Shown: positions 50,478 to 60,090 of the stretch, one piece after another
How the letters are laid out: every line of letters starts with the position of its first letter
How positions within the stretch are numbered: the first letter of the stretch is position 1
Assembly: GCF_004168255.1 (NCBI RefSeq)
Contig: NZ_SEWG01000001.1
Location: 434,001-498,000, forward strand
Direction: 5' to 3'
DNA length: 64,000 bases
From: Mucilaginibacter terrigena
Lineage (GTDB): Bacteria > Bacteroidota > Bacteroidia > Sphingobacteriales > Sphingobacteriaceae
The notes under the pieces: model-generated
Database searches by the model: none
Told to the model about the DNA's origin: nothing
What the model saw: the letters and a program-made list of their open reading frames with translations, nothing else
Translations under genes and position numbers: made by a program

Positions 50478-51656
50478 ATGTTTCCAACCCTTTCCTCGCT
50501 GATAGAATACCTAACCGGTGCCAATATCCCGTTACCTATACAAACATTTGGTTTTTTTGTAGCTATTGCTTTTATGGCGGCTTATTGGGCCTTTACCCAG
50601 GAATTTAAGCGCCGCGAAAAATTAGGGTATATCCACCCATTCGAAAAAACGGTTACCGTTGGCGCGCCTATTAGCACAGGCGAACTGGCAGGTAACGCCA
50701 TTTTTGGATTTGTGCTGGGCTTTAAGTTAATAAATGCTTTTTTACACTACAGCGAATTGATAGATAACCCGCAGGAATTTCTTTTATCCCTAAAAGGTAG
50801 CTGGGTGGGTGGTATTGTAGTAGCGTTCCTGATGGCGTATTGGGCCTACTACGAGAACAAGAAACAGGTATTACCGAAACCCGAGCAGCGCCGTGTAACC
50901 GTGCATACGCACGAACTGATGGGCAGTATACTTTTATGGGCGGCAATATGTGGCTTTGCCGGCGCCAAGCTATTTAACGCGCTCGAAAACTGGGGGGAGT
51001 TCATGAAAGACCCGGTTGGCATGCTTATAGGTTTTAGCGGCTTAACATTTTATGGCGGGTTAATTTGCGGTGGCGCGGCCGTAATTTATATAGCCGGTAA
51101 GCACAATATTAAGCCCTTAACTATGCTGGATATTGGCGGCCCCGGTATGATGCTGGCTTACGGCGTTGGCCGTGTAGGCTGCCAGATGAGCGGCGACGGC
51201 GACTGGGGTATACCTAACCTTAACCCTAAACCCGGCTTTTTAAGTTGGGCGCCCAACTGGATGTGGAGCTTTAAGTTTCCGCATAACGTGGATGGTAACC
51301 CGTATGACGACAAAATGCAGCATATACCAAACTGCGTTGGCAAGTTTTGTTATGAATTGAAACTCCCGGTTTATCCAACATCGTTTTACGAATCGGTGAT
51401 ATGCGTATTGTTGTTCCTGGTGCTTTGGCAGCTGCGCCACAAGTTTAAGGCCCCCGGCATATTGTTTGGTATTTACATGATCATGGCCGGTGTGGAGCGT
51501 TTTTGTATCGAGCTGATCCGCGTGAATACCAAATATGTGGTTGCAGGCATCTCGTTCACCCAGGCCGAAATGATCTCGGTTATTATGGTGCTTGGCGGTG
51601 CCGGGCTAATATTTTACAGCGCCAACCGATATAAGAAGACCGGGTTAACGAATTAA
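50478..51656 (+). CDS. lgt: Prolipoprotein diacylglyceryl transferase
   Basis: Transfers diacylglycerol from phosphatidylglycerol to the lipobox cysteine of prolipoproteins, in the inner membrane. It has 392 aa, a longer form seen in Bacteroidota, with about seven transmembrane segments. The Lgt signature appears as [17 protein letters not shown] with the essential arginine, and [15 protein letters not shown] precedes it; [11 protein letters not shown] follows. It is needed for the numerous lipoproteins in this window. Confidence 0.93.
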   Translation: MFPTLSSLIEYLTGANIPLPIQTFGFFVAIAFMAAYWAFTQEFKRREKLGYIHPFEKTVTVGAPISTGELAGNAIFGFVLGFKLINAFLHYSELIDNPQEFLLSLKGSWVGGIVVAFLMAYWAYYENKKQVLPKPEQRRVTVHTHELMGSILLWAAICGFAGAKLFNALENWGEFMKDPVGMLIGFSGLTFYGGLICGGAAVIYIAGKHNIKPLTMLDIGGPGMMLAYGVGRVGCQMSGDGDWGIPNLNPKPGFLSWAPNWMWSFKFPHNVDGNPYDDKMQHIPNCVGKFCYELKLPVYPTSFYESVICVLLFLVLWQLRHKFKAPGILFGIYMIMAGVERFCIELIRVNTKYVVAGISFTQAEMISVIMVLGGAGLIFYSANRYKKTGLTN

Positions 51657-51658
51657 TA

Positions 51659-51740
51659 TTAAGTCGAAAGCCTTTAGTTGTAAGTCTGAGTCGGATATGC
51701 TGTCATTACTTATAACTTGAGACTTCCGATTCCAGACTAA
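51659..51740. repeat. Two-armed hairpin of AAGTC-type units between lgt and suhB
   Basis: The left arm has TTAAGTCGAAAGCCTTTAG (from 51659) and TTGTAAGTCTGAGTC; the right arm has ACTTATAACTTGAGACTTCC and GATTCCAGACTAA as imperfect complements. It is the same unit family as the element at 50361-50450, so lgt is flanked by two related elements. Confidence 0.65.
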
Positions 51741-51771
51741 TCTCCTTTATTATTAACTCAACAACAAAGTC

Positions 51772-52578
51772 ATGCAGCTAAATCAAATAATAGGGCAGGT
51801 AATTGATGTTGCTAAACAAGCCGGGCAGTTTATCCGCCACGAGCGTATAACCTTTGCTGCCGATAAAATAGAGTATAAGGGCTTGAATGACCTGGTATCG
51901 TATGTTGACAAAACCGCCGAACAAAAGATAGTTGCCGGGCTGGAACTGATTTTGCCTGAGGCCGGCTTTATTACCGAAGAAAAGACAAGCACTAAAATAG
52001 GGGAGCGCTACAACTGGATCATCGACCCGCTGGATGGTACCACTAATTTTATCCATGGCTTACCTGCTTACTCCGTGAGTATCGCCCTGCAGGATAAAGG
52101 TGAGTTGGTTTTAGGTGTAGTTTACGAAATAAACCGGGACGAATGCTTTTACGCCCATAAAGATGCGCCTGCATACCTGAATGGCTCGGAAATAAAGGTG
52201 AGCAACGCACCAAAGCTGGCCGATAGCCTGGTAGCAACGGGTTTCCCATATTACGATTTCAGCTACCAGGAAGCTTATATCAAGCTATTTACCCAACTGA
52301 TGCGCAATTGCCACGGCCTGCGCCGTATTGGCTCGGCCGCGGTTGACCTGGCTTATACTGCCGCCGGGCGTTTCGAAGCTTTTTACGAATACAACCTTAA
52401 CCCATGGGATATAGCTGCCGGCATAGTTATAGTACAGCAGGCCGGTGGCGAAGTGGTGAACTTTAAAGGCGGCCCCGAAGTGCTGAGATCCCGCGAACTG
52501 CTGGCGACAAACGGCAAAATAACAGGGGAGATGCTGGAGTACATCGGGAAGTATTTTACGGCTAATGTCAATAAATAG
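51772..52578 (+). CDS. suhB: Inositol monophosphatase family protein (SuhB-like)
   Basis: Magnesium-dependent phosphatase of 268 aa. Metal ligands are visible: Glu69 and Glu70 (FITEEKTS), Asp85 and Asp88 (IIDPLDGTTNF), and the C-terminal WDIAAGIVIVQQAGG with the second metal aspartate. Family members act on inositol phosphates or related sugar phosphates, or bind RNA polymerase/ribosome factors (SuhB). Substrate is not determinable here. Confidence 0.9.
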   Translation: MQLNQIIGQVIDVAKQAGQFIRHERITFAADKIEYKGLNDLVSYVDKTAEQKIVAGLELILPEAGFITEEKTSTKIGERYNWIIDPLDGTTNFIHGLPAYSVSIALQDKGELVLGVVYEINRDECFYAHKDAPAYLNGSEIKVSNAPKLADSLVATGFPYYDFSYQEAYIKLFTQLMRNCHGLRRIGSAAVDLAYTAAGRFEAFYEYNLNPWDIAAGIVIVQQAGGEVVNFKGGPEVLRSRELLATNGKITGEMLEYIGKYFTANVNK

Positions 52579-52707
52579 GTAGGATAGCGTGCGCCTCACC
52601 ACGTGTTTTTGCAAGCCAACGTTCTGTTGGTAATTGTAGTTTGAGTTAAAAAAACAAATCAATACGCAAATTGCTTTGTTAATGCAGTAAATAAAACTAA
52701 AACACCT

Positions 52708-53244
52708 ATGAAACTACACGAAGATAATACACTTGGCGCCCTGGGCAGCGCTATTGGTAAAGGGCTGCTGGCGGGAATAGCCGCCACGGCTGCCATGACG
52801 CTATCGCAAATGATAGAGATGAAAATAACCAAACGCGAAGCCAGTGATGCGCCTGTGAAAGTTGCAGAAGATACCGCGGGCGTTAAACCGGCCACCAAGC
52901 AAGACAAGCAGCAACTCTCGCAGGAACTGCACTGGAGCTATGGCACAGCCTGGGGTGTTGCCCGCGGTTTAATTGGCCTTACGGGCTTAAAAGGCTTGCC
53001 CGCAACCCTGGTGCATTTTGGCGCGGTTTGGGGCACAGCCTTAATTATGCTGCCAAAACACGATGCCGCAAAACCGATAACCGAACAAAAGCCGCAGGAA
53101 ATAGCTATTGATGTATTGCACCACGGCATTTATGCCATTACCGCCGGGCTTGTGTATGATGCCCTTGATGCAGGCAGCAGGCGCGAACGGAAGGTTAAGA
53201 AAATATTAGCATCGTTAAAAGGGCTTAAACGCAACTTTAAATAA
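52708..53244 (+). CDS. Unknown membrane-associated protein
   Basis: A 178-aa protein with three or four small-residue hydrophobic stretches (GLLAGIAATAAMTL near residue 19, WGVARGLIGLTG, HFGAVWGTALIML and IYAITAGLVYDAL) separated by a basic/acidic loop. It resembles small glycine-rich YagU/DUF1440-like membrane proteins in outline, but the assignment is uncertain. A perfect bidirectional terminator follows. Confidence 0.65.
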   Translation: MKLHEDNTLGALGSAIGKGLLAGIAATAAMTLSQMIEMKITKREASDAPVKVAEDTAGVKPATKQDKQQLSQELHWSYGTAWGVARGLIGLTGLKGLPATLVHFGAVWGTALIMLPKHDAAKPITEQKPQEIAIDVLHHGIYAITAGLVYDALDAGSRRERKVKKILASLKGLKRNFK

Positions 53245-53257
53245 CCGGGATGTTTAA

Positions 53258-53296
53258 ACAAAAGGGCCGCGCAGTTCAACTGCGCGGCCCTTTTTA
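53258..53296. terminator. Strong bidirectional terminator
   Basis: AAAAGGGCCGCGCAGTT and AACTGCGCGGCCCTTTTT are perfect complements around a one-base centre. The very stable stem lies between the convergent membrane protein gene and the RND pump gene. Confidence 0.9.
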
Positions 53297-53311
53297 ATAT
53301 AATTGGGTATG

Positions 53312-56300
53312 CTAAACCGATGCCTCGGCTTCAGCCACTTCCAGTTTGCGTTTTTCTACACCTGATAGTTCCTTTTTACCAAAGAAATAGTTTTTCATGT
53401 TTACACGGATAATGTACATACACGGAACCAGTATAAGGGTAATAACGGTTGCAAAACCAAGGCCGAAGATCATCGTCCACGCTAAAGGCCCCCAAAAGGC
53501 TACGTTATCGCCACCAAAGTGAATATGCGGTTCAAAATGGGTAAATAAGCCTACAAAATCGATATTGAAACCAACGGCAAGCGGTATTAGGCCTAATATA
53601 GCTGCTGTAGCGGTTAATAATACCGGGGTCATACGGGTATGGCCGGCTTCTACAACTGCATCGTGCAGGTTTACTCCCTGCTCTATCAGCATATCTGTAA
53701 ACTCTACCAGCAATATACCGTTACGCACAACCACACCCGCAAGGGCAATGATACCTACACCGGTCATTACAATGGCCATGGTCATACCAAAAATACTTAC
53801 CCCCAGGAATACCCCGATGATACTGAGGAAAATCTCGCTGATGATGATCAATGTTTTCCCTATCGAGTTAAACTGGATCATCAGGATGATCAATATTAAA
53901 CCAAATGATGTAGCCATTGCACCACCAAGGAAGGTTACAGCCTCCATTTGGTCTTCCTGTCCGCCACCTTGCCTTATCGAAATATTATCATCTTTTTTAA
54001 AGTTACCTATAGCCCTTAAAATATTGGCGTTTACATCGTTAGGGTTATAGGGCTTAATAACGCTTGAGCCTAATGTTAATACCCTGCGCTGTTGTTTACG
54101 CTTAATATTGCTAAAGGTATTGGTGTACCGGATATCAGTAAAGGCAGATATAGGCACCTGGCGTATGGCACCGCCGGTTGCCAGGTCGCGGTAGGTTATT
54201 TTTAAGTTGCGCAATTCATCAATATTACTGCGCTGCTCTTCCATAGCCCTAACCTTTATCTGGTAATCATCCTCTTTGGTGTTCCTGAAATCTGCGGCTT
54301 TTGCACCAAATATGGCAGCCCCTAAATTATCATTAATGGTTTTTGTGCTGATGCCTTCGCGGTTTGCACGTTCGCGGTCAATATCAAATACGATATCAGG
54401 TTTATCGTTCTGAACATCAGCAACAAGATTTTCGATACCCGCGATGTTCTGTTTATCCAGGTAGGTTTTTAAACGGCTGCCCGTTTTTACCAGCGAATCC
54501 AGGTTATCGCCAATTATCTCGATACTGATATCCTTTTGTACCGGCGGGCCGCTGGCTTCTTGCGCCACAGCTATTTTAACACCGGGGAAGCCTTGTACGG
54601 CTTTACGTATATTGGCCAAAATAACCTTAGTATCCTTGCCGTTACGTTTACCAAATTCTTCAAACGCAACTGTTACTTTACTCTTGTTCTGGTAATCGCC
54701 CTGGTCTTCGTCCTGTGGGTCGGTTACACCTTTGGTAACGTTTGATATAATCGATGAAACGATATCTTTATCGGGTTCCACAACCTTTGCTACACGCTGC
54801 TCGATCTTCTTTGTTATTTCGTTGGTGGTAGCTTGGTCGGTACCTATTGGCATGGTAACATATACATAAGCAAAGTTAGGGTCGCCCGAAGGGAAAAACT
54901 CCGGCGTTTTGCCTATGGTTACTAAAAGCACGATAGATAAGATGAACAGCCCAAACGTTCCAAACAACATGGTAAGCGGCCTTTGAACAGCTTTTTCGAG
55001 CCATCTGGCGTACCAGTTCTGGAATTTTGGCCACGCGTTGTTCTGGAACCTGTCTATCACCTTTAGCAGGAAGAAATGATTAATAAGGTATAACACCATT
55101 ATCAAAACCACCAGGTTGCCAATGCCGATATTTATCCAATAGCCAATAGCAGCAGCTACAGCCATATAGATCATGGCACGCCTTGTTTTTTTATCAAATT
55201 TTTGATTATCGTGCTCGCCAGGGTGGTGCGGCTCCATAAAGTCGACCGCGAAAACCGGGTTCATGATGTAAGCCACAACTAACGATGCCAGTAAGGTAAT
55301 GATAAGCGTTATAGGTAAAAAGAACATGAACTCGCCTATAATACTATTCCAGAACGCCAACGGCACAAAGGGGGCCAGTGTTGTCATGGTGCCAGAAAAT
55401 ACCGGCAGGAACACTTCGCCCGCGGCCATTTTAGCGGCTTCTTTAATTGGTACTTTACCATTTGCAAAAATACGGTGCGTATTTTCTATAACCACAATAG
55501 CATCATCTACCACAATACCCAGGGCAAGCAGGAACGAGAACAGTACGATCATGTTTAAGGTAAACCCTATCCATGGCATCACCATAAATGCGATAAAGCA
55601 CGATAGCGGTACCGATAATGCCACAAATATGGCATTGGTTGTACCCATAAAAAACATCAGGATAACGGTTACCAGTATAAACCCGATAACTATGGTGTTT
55701 ATTAAATCGTTAAGTGTTGTACGGGTCTTGTCGCTTTGGTCGCCGGTTACGGTAATATTTAAACCTTTCGGGAAAACCGATTTCTGTTTAACCTTTATCA
55801 GTTCGTTTATTTTATCCGATGCCTCTATCAGGTTTTCGCCTGCCCTTTTACTTACGTTTAAGGTAATTACGTTTTTAAACTTGCTGTTTTCGGGTGTTTT
55901 TAACCGCGCGTAACTTTCCTGCTCTAAAAACGAATCTTTAATTTCGGCAATATCGCGCAGGTAAACCGCCTGGCCTTTGGGGTTCCTGATAGCCATAGCT
56001 GCAACCTCATCGGCATTCTTAAAATCCTGCTTAATATCAATACTACGGCGTACACCATCGGTTTTAATGGTACCTGCCGATGATAGAATGTTTTCCTGGC
56101 CAACAGCCTGGATAATATCGGCAAAGCCTATCTGCGCTGCTGCCATTTTATTCATATCAACGTTTATCTGTATCTCGGGCGTTAAAGCGCCAACCTCATC
56201 AACCTTTGATATTTCTTTGTAACTCTCTATCTCGTCTTTTAAAAGATCGGCATATTCTTTTAAACGCTTCAGGTCGTAATCGCCCGAAATGTTGATGTAA

Positions 56301-56746
56301 AGAATAGGCAAATCGGCAATGTTAACGTCTGATACAACCGGCTCCTTAAAGTTATTGTCGTTTTGTGGCAAATCCTGTTTGGCTTTATCAACCGCGTCCT
56401 GCACATCTATTTTGGCATCCTTTATCTTCACATTCGCCTGAAATTCAGCGGTGATTATGGATACGTTTTGCACCGAGTTTGATGTTACCTTTTTTAAACC
56501 TTTAAGAGATTTTAATTTTTTCTCTATCTGGCGGGTAACCAAATTCTCTACGTTTTGCGGCGACTGGCCCAAAAAAGTAGTGGAAACAAATATTTTTGGT
56601 ATCTCAATGTCCGGGAAATTCTCCTTGGGCAAATTGTTATAGCTTACCAGGCCTAATACGGTGATCATGAATATGAGCACGTAAATGGCAGTTTTATTAT
56701 CAATGGCCCAGCTTGAAGGGCCAAATTCTTTCTTAAGATCTTTCAT
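53312..56746 (-). CDS. RND efflux transporter, inner-membrane pump
   Basis: A 1144-aa AcrB/MexB-like (HAE1-type) proton-driven pump. The N terminus (NKTAIYVLIFMITVLGLVSY then PKENFPDIEIPKIFVSTTF) and first porter loop are typical. Transmembrane helix 4 carries the proton-relay aspartate pair in LGIVVDDAIVVIEN. A second cluster of helices lies at 550-620 and the C-terminal set after residue 980. It forms an operon with the adaptor and outer-membrane genes that follow downstream in coordinates (that is, upstream in transcription). Confidence 0.93.
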   Translation of the reverse strand: MKDLKKEFGPSSWAIDNKTAIYVLIFMITVLGLVSYNNLPKENFPDIEIPKIFVSTTFLGQSPQNVENLVTRQIEKKLKSLKGLKKVTSNSVQNVSIITAEFQANVKIKDAKIDVQDAVDKAKQDLPQNDNNFKEPVVSDVNIADLPILYINISGDYDLKRLKEYADLLKDEIESYKEISKVDEVGALTPEIQINVDMNKMAAAQIGFADIIQAVGQENILSSAGTIKTDGVRRSIDIKQDFKNADEVAAMAIRNPKGQAVYLRDIAEIKDSFLEQESYARLKTPENSKFKNVITLNVSKRAGENLIEASDKINELIKVKQKSVFPKGLNITVTGDQSDKTRTTLNDLINTIVIGFILVTVILMFFMGTTNAIFVALSVPLSCFIAFMVMPWIGFTLNMIVLFSFLLALGIVVDDAIVVIENTHRIFANGKVPIKEAAKMAAGEVFLPVFSGTMTTLAPFVPLAFWNSIIGEFMFFLPITLIITLLASLVVAYIMNPVFAVDFMEPHHPGEHDNQKFDKKTRRAMIYMAVAAAIGYWINIGIGNLVVLIMVLYLINHFFLLKVIDRFQNNAWPKFQNWYARWLEKAVQRPLTMLFGTFGLFILSIVLLVTIGKTPEFFPSGDPNFAYVYVTMPIGTDQATTNEITKKIEQRVAKVVEPDKDIVSSIISNVTKGVTDPQDEDQGDYQNKSKVTVAFEEFGKRNGKDTKVILANIRKAVQGFPGVKIAVAQEASGPPVQKDISIEIIGDNLDSLVKTGSRLKTYLDKQNIAGIENLVADVQNDKPDIVFDIDRERANREGISTKTINDNLGAAIFGAKAADFRNTKEDDYQIKVRAMEEQRSNIDELRNLKITYRDLATGGAIRQVPISAFTDIRYTNTFSNIKRKQQRRVLTLGSSVIKPYNPNDVNANILRAIGNFKKDDNISIRQGGGQEDQMEAVTFLGGAMATSFGLILIILMIQFNSIGKTLIIISEIFLSIIGVFLGVSIFGMTMAIVMTGVGIIALAGVVVRNGILLVEFTDMLIEQGVNLHDAVVEAGHTRMTPVLLTATAAILGLIPLAVGFNIDFVGLFTHFEPHIHFGGDNVAFWGPLAWTMIFGLGFATVITLILVPCMYIIRVNMKNYFFGKKELSGVEKRKLEVAEAEASV

Positions 56747-56783
56747 ATATATAGATCAAGGTTGTTAATAATTAATTAGCAGA

Positions 56784-57875
56784 CTATAACACTATTACCT
56801 TATCGCCATCCTCAATATCGGCAGCGCCTTCGGTAACTAACTGTTCGCCGGCTTTTACGCCCGATAATATTTCGGTGCGGCCACCATAGGTTATGCCAAC
56901 TTTAACAGGTTTACGTTTTGCAATACCATTTTGGTTTATAAATACGTAATCGCCTTCTTCTGATTTTTGGATGGCTTTAACAGGTATTACCAATGCATTA
57001 GCCTTTGAGTAATCGGCAATTTTGATGATAGCTGTCATATTAGGGCGAAGCGATTTGCGTGCAGGTAATTTGATCTCGATAGCGAAACTGCGCGAGGTAG
57101 GGTCTATGGCCTTAGCCGCAAAAGTTATATTGGTGGTTAACGAGTCTTTAGCATCGGGTACTAAAATTTGCACCTCGTTACCCGTACCAACGCTGCCCGC
57201 GTAACTTTCAGGTACATCTGCCTTTACTTTTAAAACATCGGCATTTACAATACGTATGCCTGTTGTACCTGGCTGTGCAACCTGGCCCAATTTTAGGTCC
57301 ATTTGGTCGATAGTACCGCTTATGGGCGATACGATACGGAACATAGCGGCTTGTTCGCGTAATGCTGCTAAAGCTTTTTTACTCGCGTCAAGGGTTGCTT
57401 TTTTCTCAAGGTATTGCACTTCGGTACCAATTTTTTGGTCCCAAAGGTTTTTCTGGCGGTTGTACAGGGTTTGGTTAAGAGCAACCGTTGCTTCGTTTTG
57501 TGCAATTGTTTGCCTTTGCGCACTGTTATCTAATTGTACAAGCACCTGGCCTTTTGATACGTGCTGGCCAGGTTTTACGTATATGGCCGTAATAGTACCT
57601 ATCGATTGCGGGTAAGCCGTTACGTTATCCTGTGCATCAATTTTACCCTGTATCTGCACATAATTGGTAAACGAGCCGGATTTAACCTCGGCAACGCCAA
57701 CTTCAATTGCTTTAGCAGAATCGGCAGAACCTACTTCGCTTTGCAGTTTGGTGATCTTGGCGTTTAGCTCCTGCTGCTGTTTCTGCAGATCGGCAAGTTC
57801 GGCTTTTTTGTCTTTTGGTTTGTTAGAGCATGCTGCCAGTAACAGTAATGCAGGTATGTATATTAATTTTTTCAT
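56784..57875 (-). CDS. RND efflux periplasmic adaptor lipoprotein (MFP)
   Basis: A 363-aa membrane-fusion protein linking pump and outer-membrane channel. It begins with a lipobox (LLLAAC), then a coiled-coil hairpin (DLQKQQQELNAKITKLQSEV), a lipoyl-like half (GTITAIYVKPGQHVSKGQVL), and a beta-barrel/membrane-proximal C terminus. The ATG at 57875 is chosen: the upstream frame to 57941 lacks a signal sequence. It sits 37 bases before the pump gene. Confidence 0.9.
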   Translation of the reverse strand: MKKLIYIPALLLLAACSNKPKDKKAELADLQKQQQELNAKITKLQSEVGSADSAKAIEVGVAEVKSGSFTNYVQIQGKIDAQDNVTAYPQSIGTITAIYVKPGQHVSKGQVLVQLDNSAQRQTIAQNEATVALNQTLYNRQKNLWDQKIGTEVQYLEKKATLDASKKALAALREQAAMFRIVSPISGTIDQMDLKLGQVAQPGTTGIRIVNADVLKVKADVPESYAGSVGTGNEVQILVPDAKDSLTTNITFAAKAIDPTSRSFAIEIKLPARKSLRPNMTAIIKIADYSKANALVIPVKAIQKSEEGDYVFINQNGIAKRKPVKVGITYGGRTEILSGVKAGEQLVTEGAADIEDGDKVIVL

Positions 57876-57906
57876 TTTTATATGAGTGTATGTGAGTTTA
57901 GTTTGA

Positions 57907-59253
57907 TTATTGGATCTTTCCGAAAGCCCTGTCAAGATCAACCCTGCTTACAAGGGCATCGTACAGGCTTTGTATGTATAAATTGTCGGCAGCTTCGAGG
58001 GCGGTTTGTGCCTGTGTAACTTCAATACTCGAACCTACACCTTGCTGATATTTGATCTTGGATACCCTTAATACTTCGCGGGCCAGCTCCTGGTTACGTT
58101 TTTGGTTGTTTAATGATTGCAGGCTGTTCTGATAAATTATTTTTGACTGCTCGGCTTGCAGGTTTAAACCATTACGCATTCCCATTAAGTTATTTTTACC
58201 TTTTTGCAGGGCAATTTCTGACTGCCTGACCCGGTTGGTACGCTGGCCGCCGCTAAAAATAGGAACGTTTAAAGTAAGCCCGATATAGCTTGAGGGGAAA
58301 CTGGCGCTATATAGGTCTTTAAAACTATTATTTTGATATGAAAAGGTATAGGCCGCATTTGCTTTTAAAGTTGGTAAAAACTGTGCTTTTATACGCTTCA
58401 AATCAAATTCGCTCAACTTCAAATTAGTTTCAAAAAACTTGTATTCTATGCGGTTTTTATATGATGCGGTATCGGCAACGGTTTCTATAATATTCTCATC
58501 AATCTTAATATTATCTAAACCGTCCTTAAGCGTTAAATTATCTTCAATTGGCATCCCTATCTGAAACTTCAGTAATTGATAATTAAGGGCCAGTAAACGC
58601 AGTGTATTCTCGCGGCTGGTAACCAAATTGTTGTATTGAACAGCTATCCGGTCTACATCAATTTTTTCGACAATACCTTGTTTGTTTTGCGCTGTTGTTT
58701 GATCTACCTGCTGCTTTAACTGGGCTATATTAGCATCCAATAATTTAATTTGCTCGTTACTAACCACTACCTGGTAGTAAGCTTTGGTAACCCTGGCAGT
58801 AACATCAATTTTAGTGCTGGTATAGGCACGGCTGTAAAGTTCTTTATAAGTTTTACGCCCCTGCAAACCAATTATATAACTTGGATCAAACAGTAGTTGG
58901 CTGGCGTTAACACCCAGGTTAGATTGATACTTAACCCCAAACTTTACAGGGATGAATGTTCCGGCGGGGGCGCCAAAAAACTCACCCGGTAATAAGGTGG
59001 TAGGTATTTTTAAATAATCCTGAAAGGAGGCGGTACCATCTATCTGCGGGAACCCCTGGCCAATGATCTCCTTAACACGGTAATCGGCGCTTTTAACATC
59101 CAGCCCGGCATTCACAACCGAATCTTTGTGTGTAATAGCGTAATCTACAGCTTCCTGTACAGTGAAGCTATAGGTTTGCGGTGCAGGCTGCGTTTGTGAA
59201 TAGCCTTGAAGGGCGGCAGCCAGTAATAGTAGTAGGGTGAGTATTCGTTTCAT
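57907..59253 (-). CDS. TolC-family outer-membrane efflux channel
   Basis: A 448-aa outer-membrane factor. A signal peptide (LLLLAAALQGYSQ) is followed by two repeats of the OEP helix-beta unit typical of TolC (VQEAVDYAITHKDSVVNAGL and, in the second half, LSEFDLKRIKAQFLPTLKAN). It is the first structural gene of the efflux operon and runs toward the adaptor and pump. Confidence 0.92.
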   Translation of the reverse strand: MKRILTLLLLLAAALQGYSQTQPAPQTYSFTVQEAVDYAITHKDSVVNAGLDVKSADYRVKEIIGQGFPQIDGTASFQDYLKIPTTLLPGEFFGAPAGTFIPVKFGVKYQSNLGVNASQLLFDPSYIIGLQGRKTYKELYSRAYTSTKIDVTARVTKAYYQVVVSNEQIKLLDANIAQLKQQVDQTTAQNKQGIVEKIDVDRIAVQYNNLVTSRENTLRLLALNYQLLKFQIGMPIEDNLTLKDGLDNIKIDENIIETVADTASYKNRIEYKFFETNLKLSEFDLKRIKAQFLPTLKANAAYTFSYQNNSFKDLYSASFPSSYIGLTLNVPIFSGGQRTNRVRQSEIALQKGKNNLMGMRNGLNLQAEQSKIIYQNSLQSLNNQKRNQELAREVLRVSKIKYQQGVGSSIEVTQAQTALEAADNLYIQSLYDALVSRVDLDRAFGKIQ

Positions 59254-59357
59254 TTATTGCGTATTATATGATAGGTGTTGATGTTTTTTGTGTTACCGGT
59301 TACAAAGCAATTTGTTTGATTGACAACCGTATGTCAGCAGTACCTGTGTATTATTAA

Positions 59358-59984
59358 TTAATTTATTTGTTCGGCATGTACATTTTTGTATTGATCTAAT
59401 AGTTCGTGCCCTTTAATGGTACAAATACCATAGTTAAAATGCTCCAACAACTGGTACTGTACCCGCCATGTACTAAACTGCGATACCGGGAATATAGAAG
59501 CATTAAAGCCCATTTCTACCTGGTTAACGCGCATTTTAGCTAATATCCTTACGTCGATATCGGGCCGTATAAACCCCTGTTGTATCCCTTTGCTCAATAA
59601 TTCCTCCAAAGTTTTTACCAGTACATCGGCCTTAAACTTTTGAAACTCGGCCCATGCCTCGGGGTGGTACTTTTGCAGGTCGTGTATCACAATGGGGTTG
59701 ATGCGCGAAAAAATATCCTCCGAGCATTTCATCATGTTTATCATTTCCTCGATTACGTTGGCCGAGCTTTGGATGATACTGTTGATCTGACACTCGTCAT
59801 CAACAAGTTTTTTCTTCACCAGCGCCATTACCAGATCGTTTTTATCATTAAAAAAATGATAGATCGTTTTTTTTGACATACCCAAATGTTTGGCTATATC
59901 ATCCATGGTTACACTTTTTATACCTGCCTGTAAAAACAAGTCTTCGCCACCCTGAATTATTCTATCTATTTGACCGTTTGACAT
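59358..59984 (-). CDS. TetR-family regulator of the efflux operon
   Basis: A 208-aa TetR repressor. The N-terminal helix-turn-helix (SVTMDDIAKHLGMSKKTIYH, then FFNDKND) is standard; the C-terminal ligand domain is divergent. It lies upstream of tolC-mfp-rnd on the same strand, so it is the likely local regulator. A GGAAAC-16-GTTTCC palindrome lies at 60001-60028, just upstream of its start. Confidence 0.9.
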   Translation of the reverse strand: MSNGQIDRIIQGGEDLFLQAGIKSVTMDDIAKHLGMSKKTIYHFFNDKNDLVMALVKKKLVDDECQINSIIQSSANVIEEMINMMKCSEDIFSRINPIVIHDLQKYHPEAWAEFQKFKADVLVKTLEELLSKGIQQGFIRPDIDVRILAKMRVNQVEMGFNASIFPVSQFSTWRVQYQLLEHFNYGICTIKGHELLDQYKNVHAEQIN

Positions 59985-60000
59985 TATGGGTCAAAACTAA

Positions 60001-60028
60001 GGAAACATTTTTAGATTTCAAAGTTTCC
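60001..60028. promoter_or_regulatory. Candidate operator upstream of the TetR gene
   Basis: GGAAAC (60001-60006) and GTTTCC (60023-60028) are inverted, 16 bases apart, 16 bases from the TetR start and upstream of the purB promoter. It could be a TetR operator or simple chance. Confidence 0.35.
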
Positions 60029-60046
60029 ATTTCAAATTACTTTACA

Positions 60047-60074
60047 TTGACATTTATAGTTTATGTTATCTTTG
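60047..60074 (+). promoter_or_regulatory. Promoter of purB
   Basis: TTG (60047-60049), 17-base spacer, and TATCTTTG (60067-60074) match the Bacteroidota -33/-7 consensus. The start of translation is 16 bases downstream of the -7 box. Confidence 0.65.
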
Positions 60075-60090
60075 CGAAAATTTGATCTAC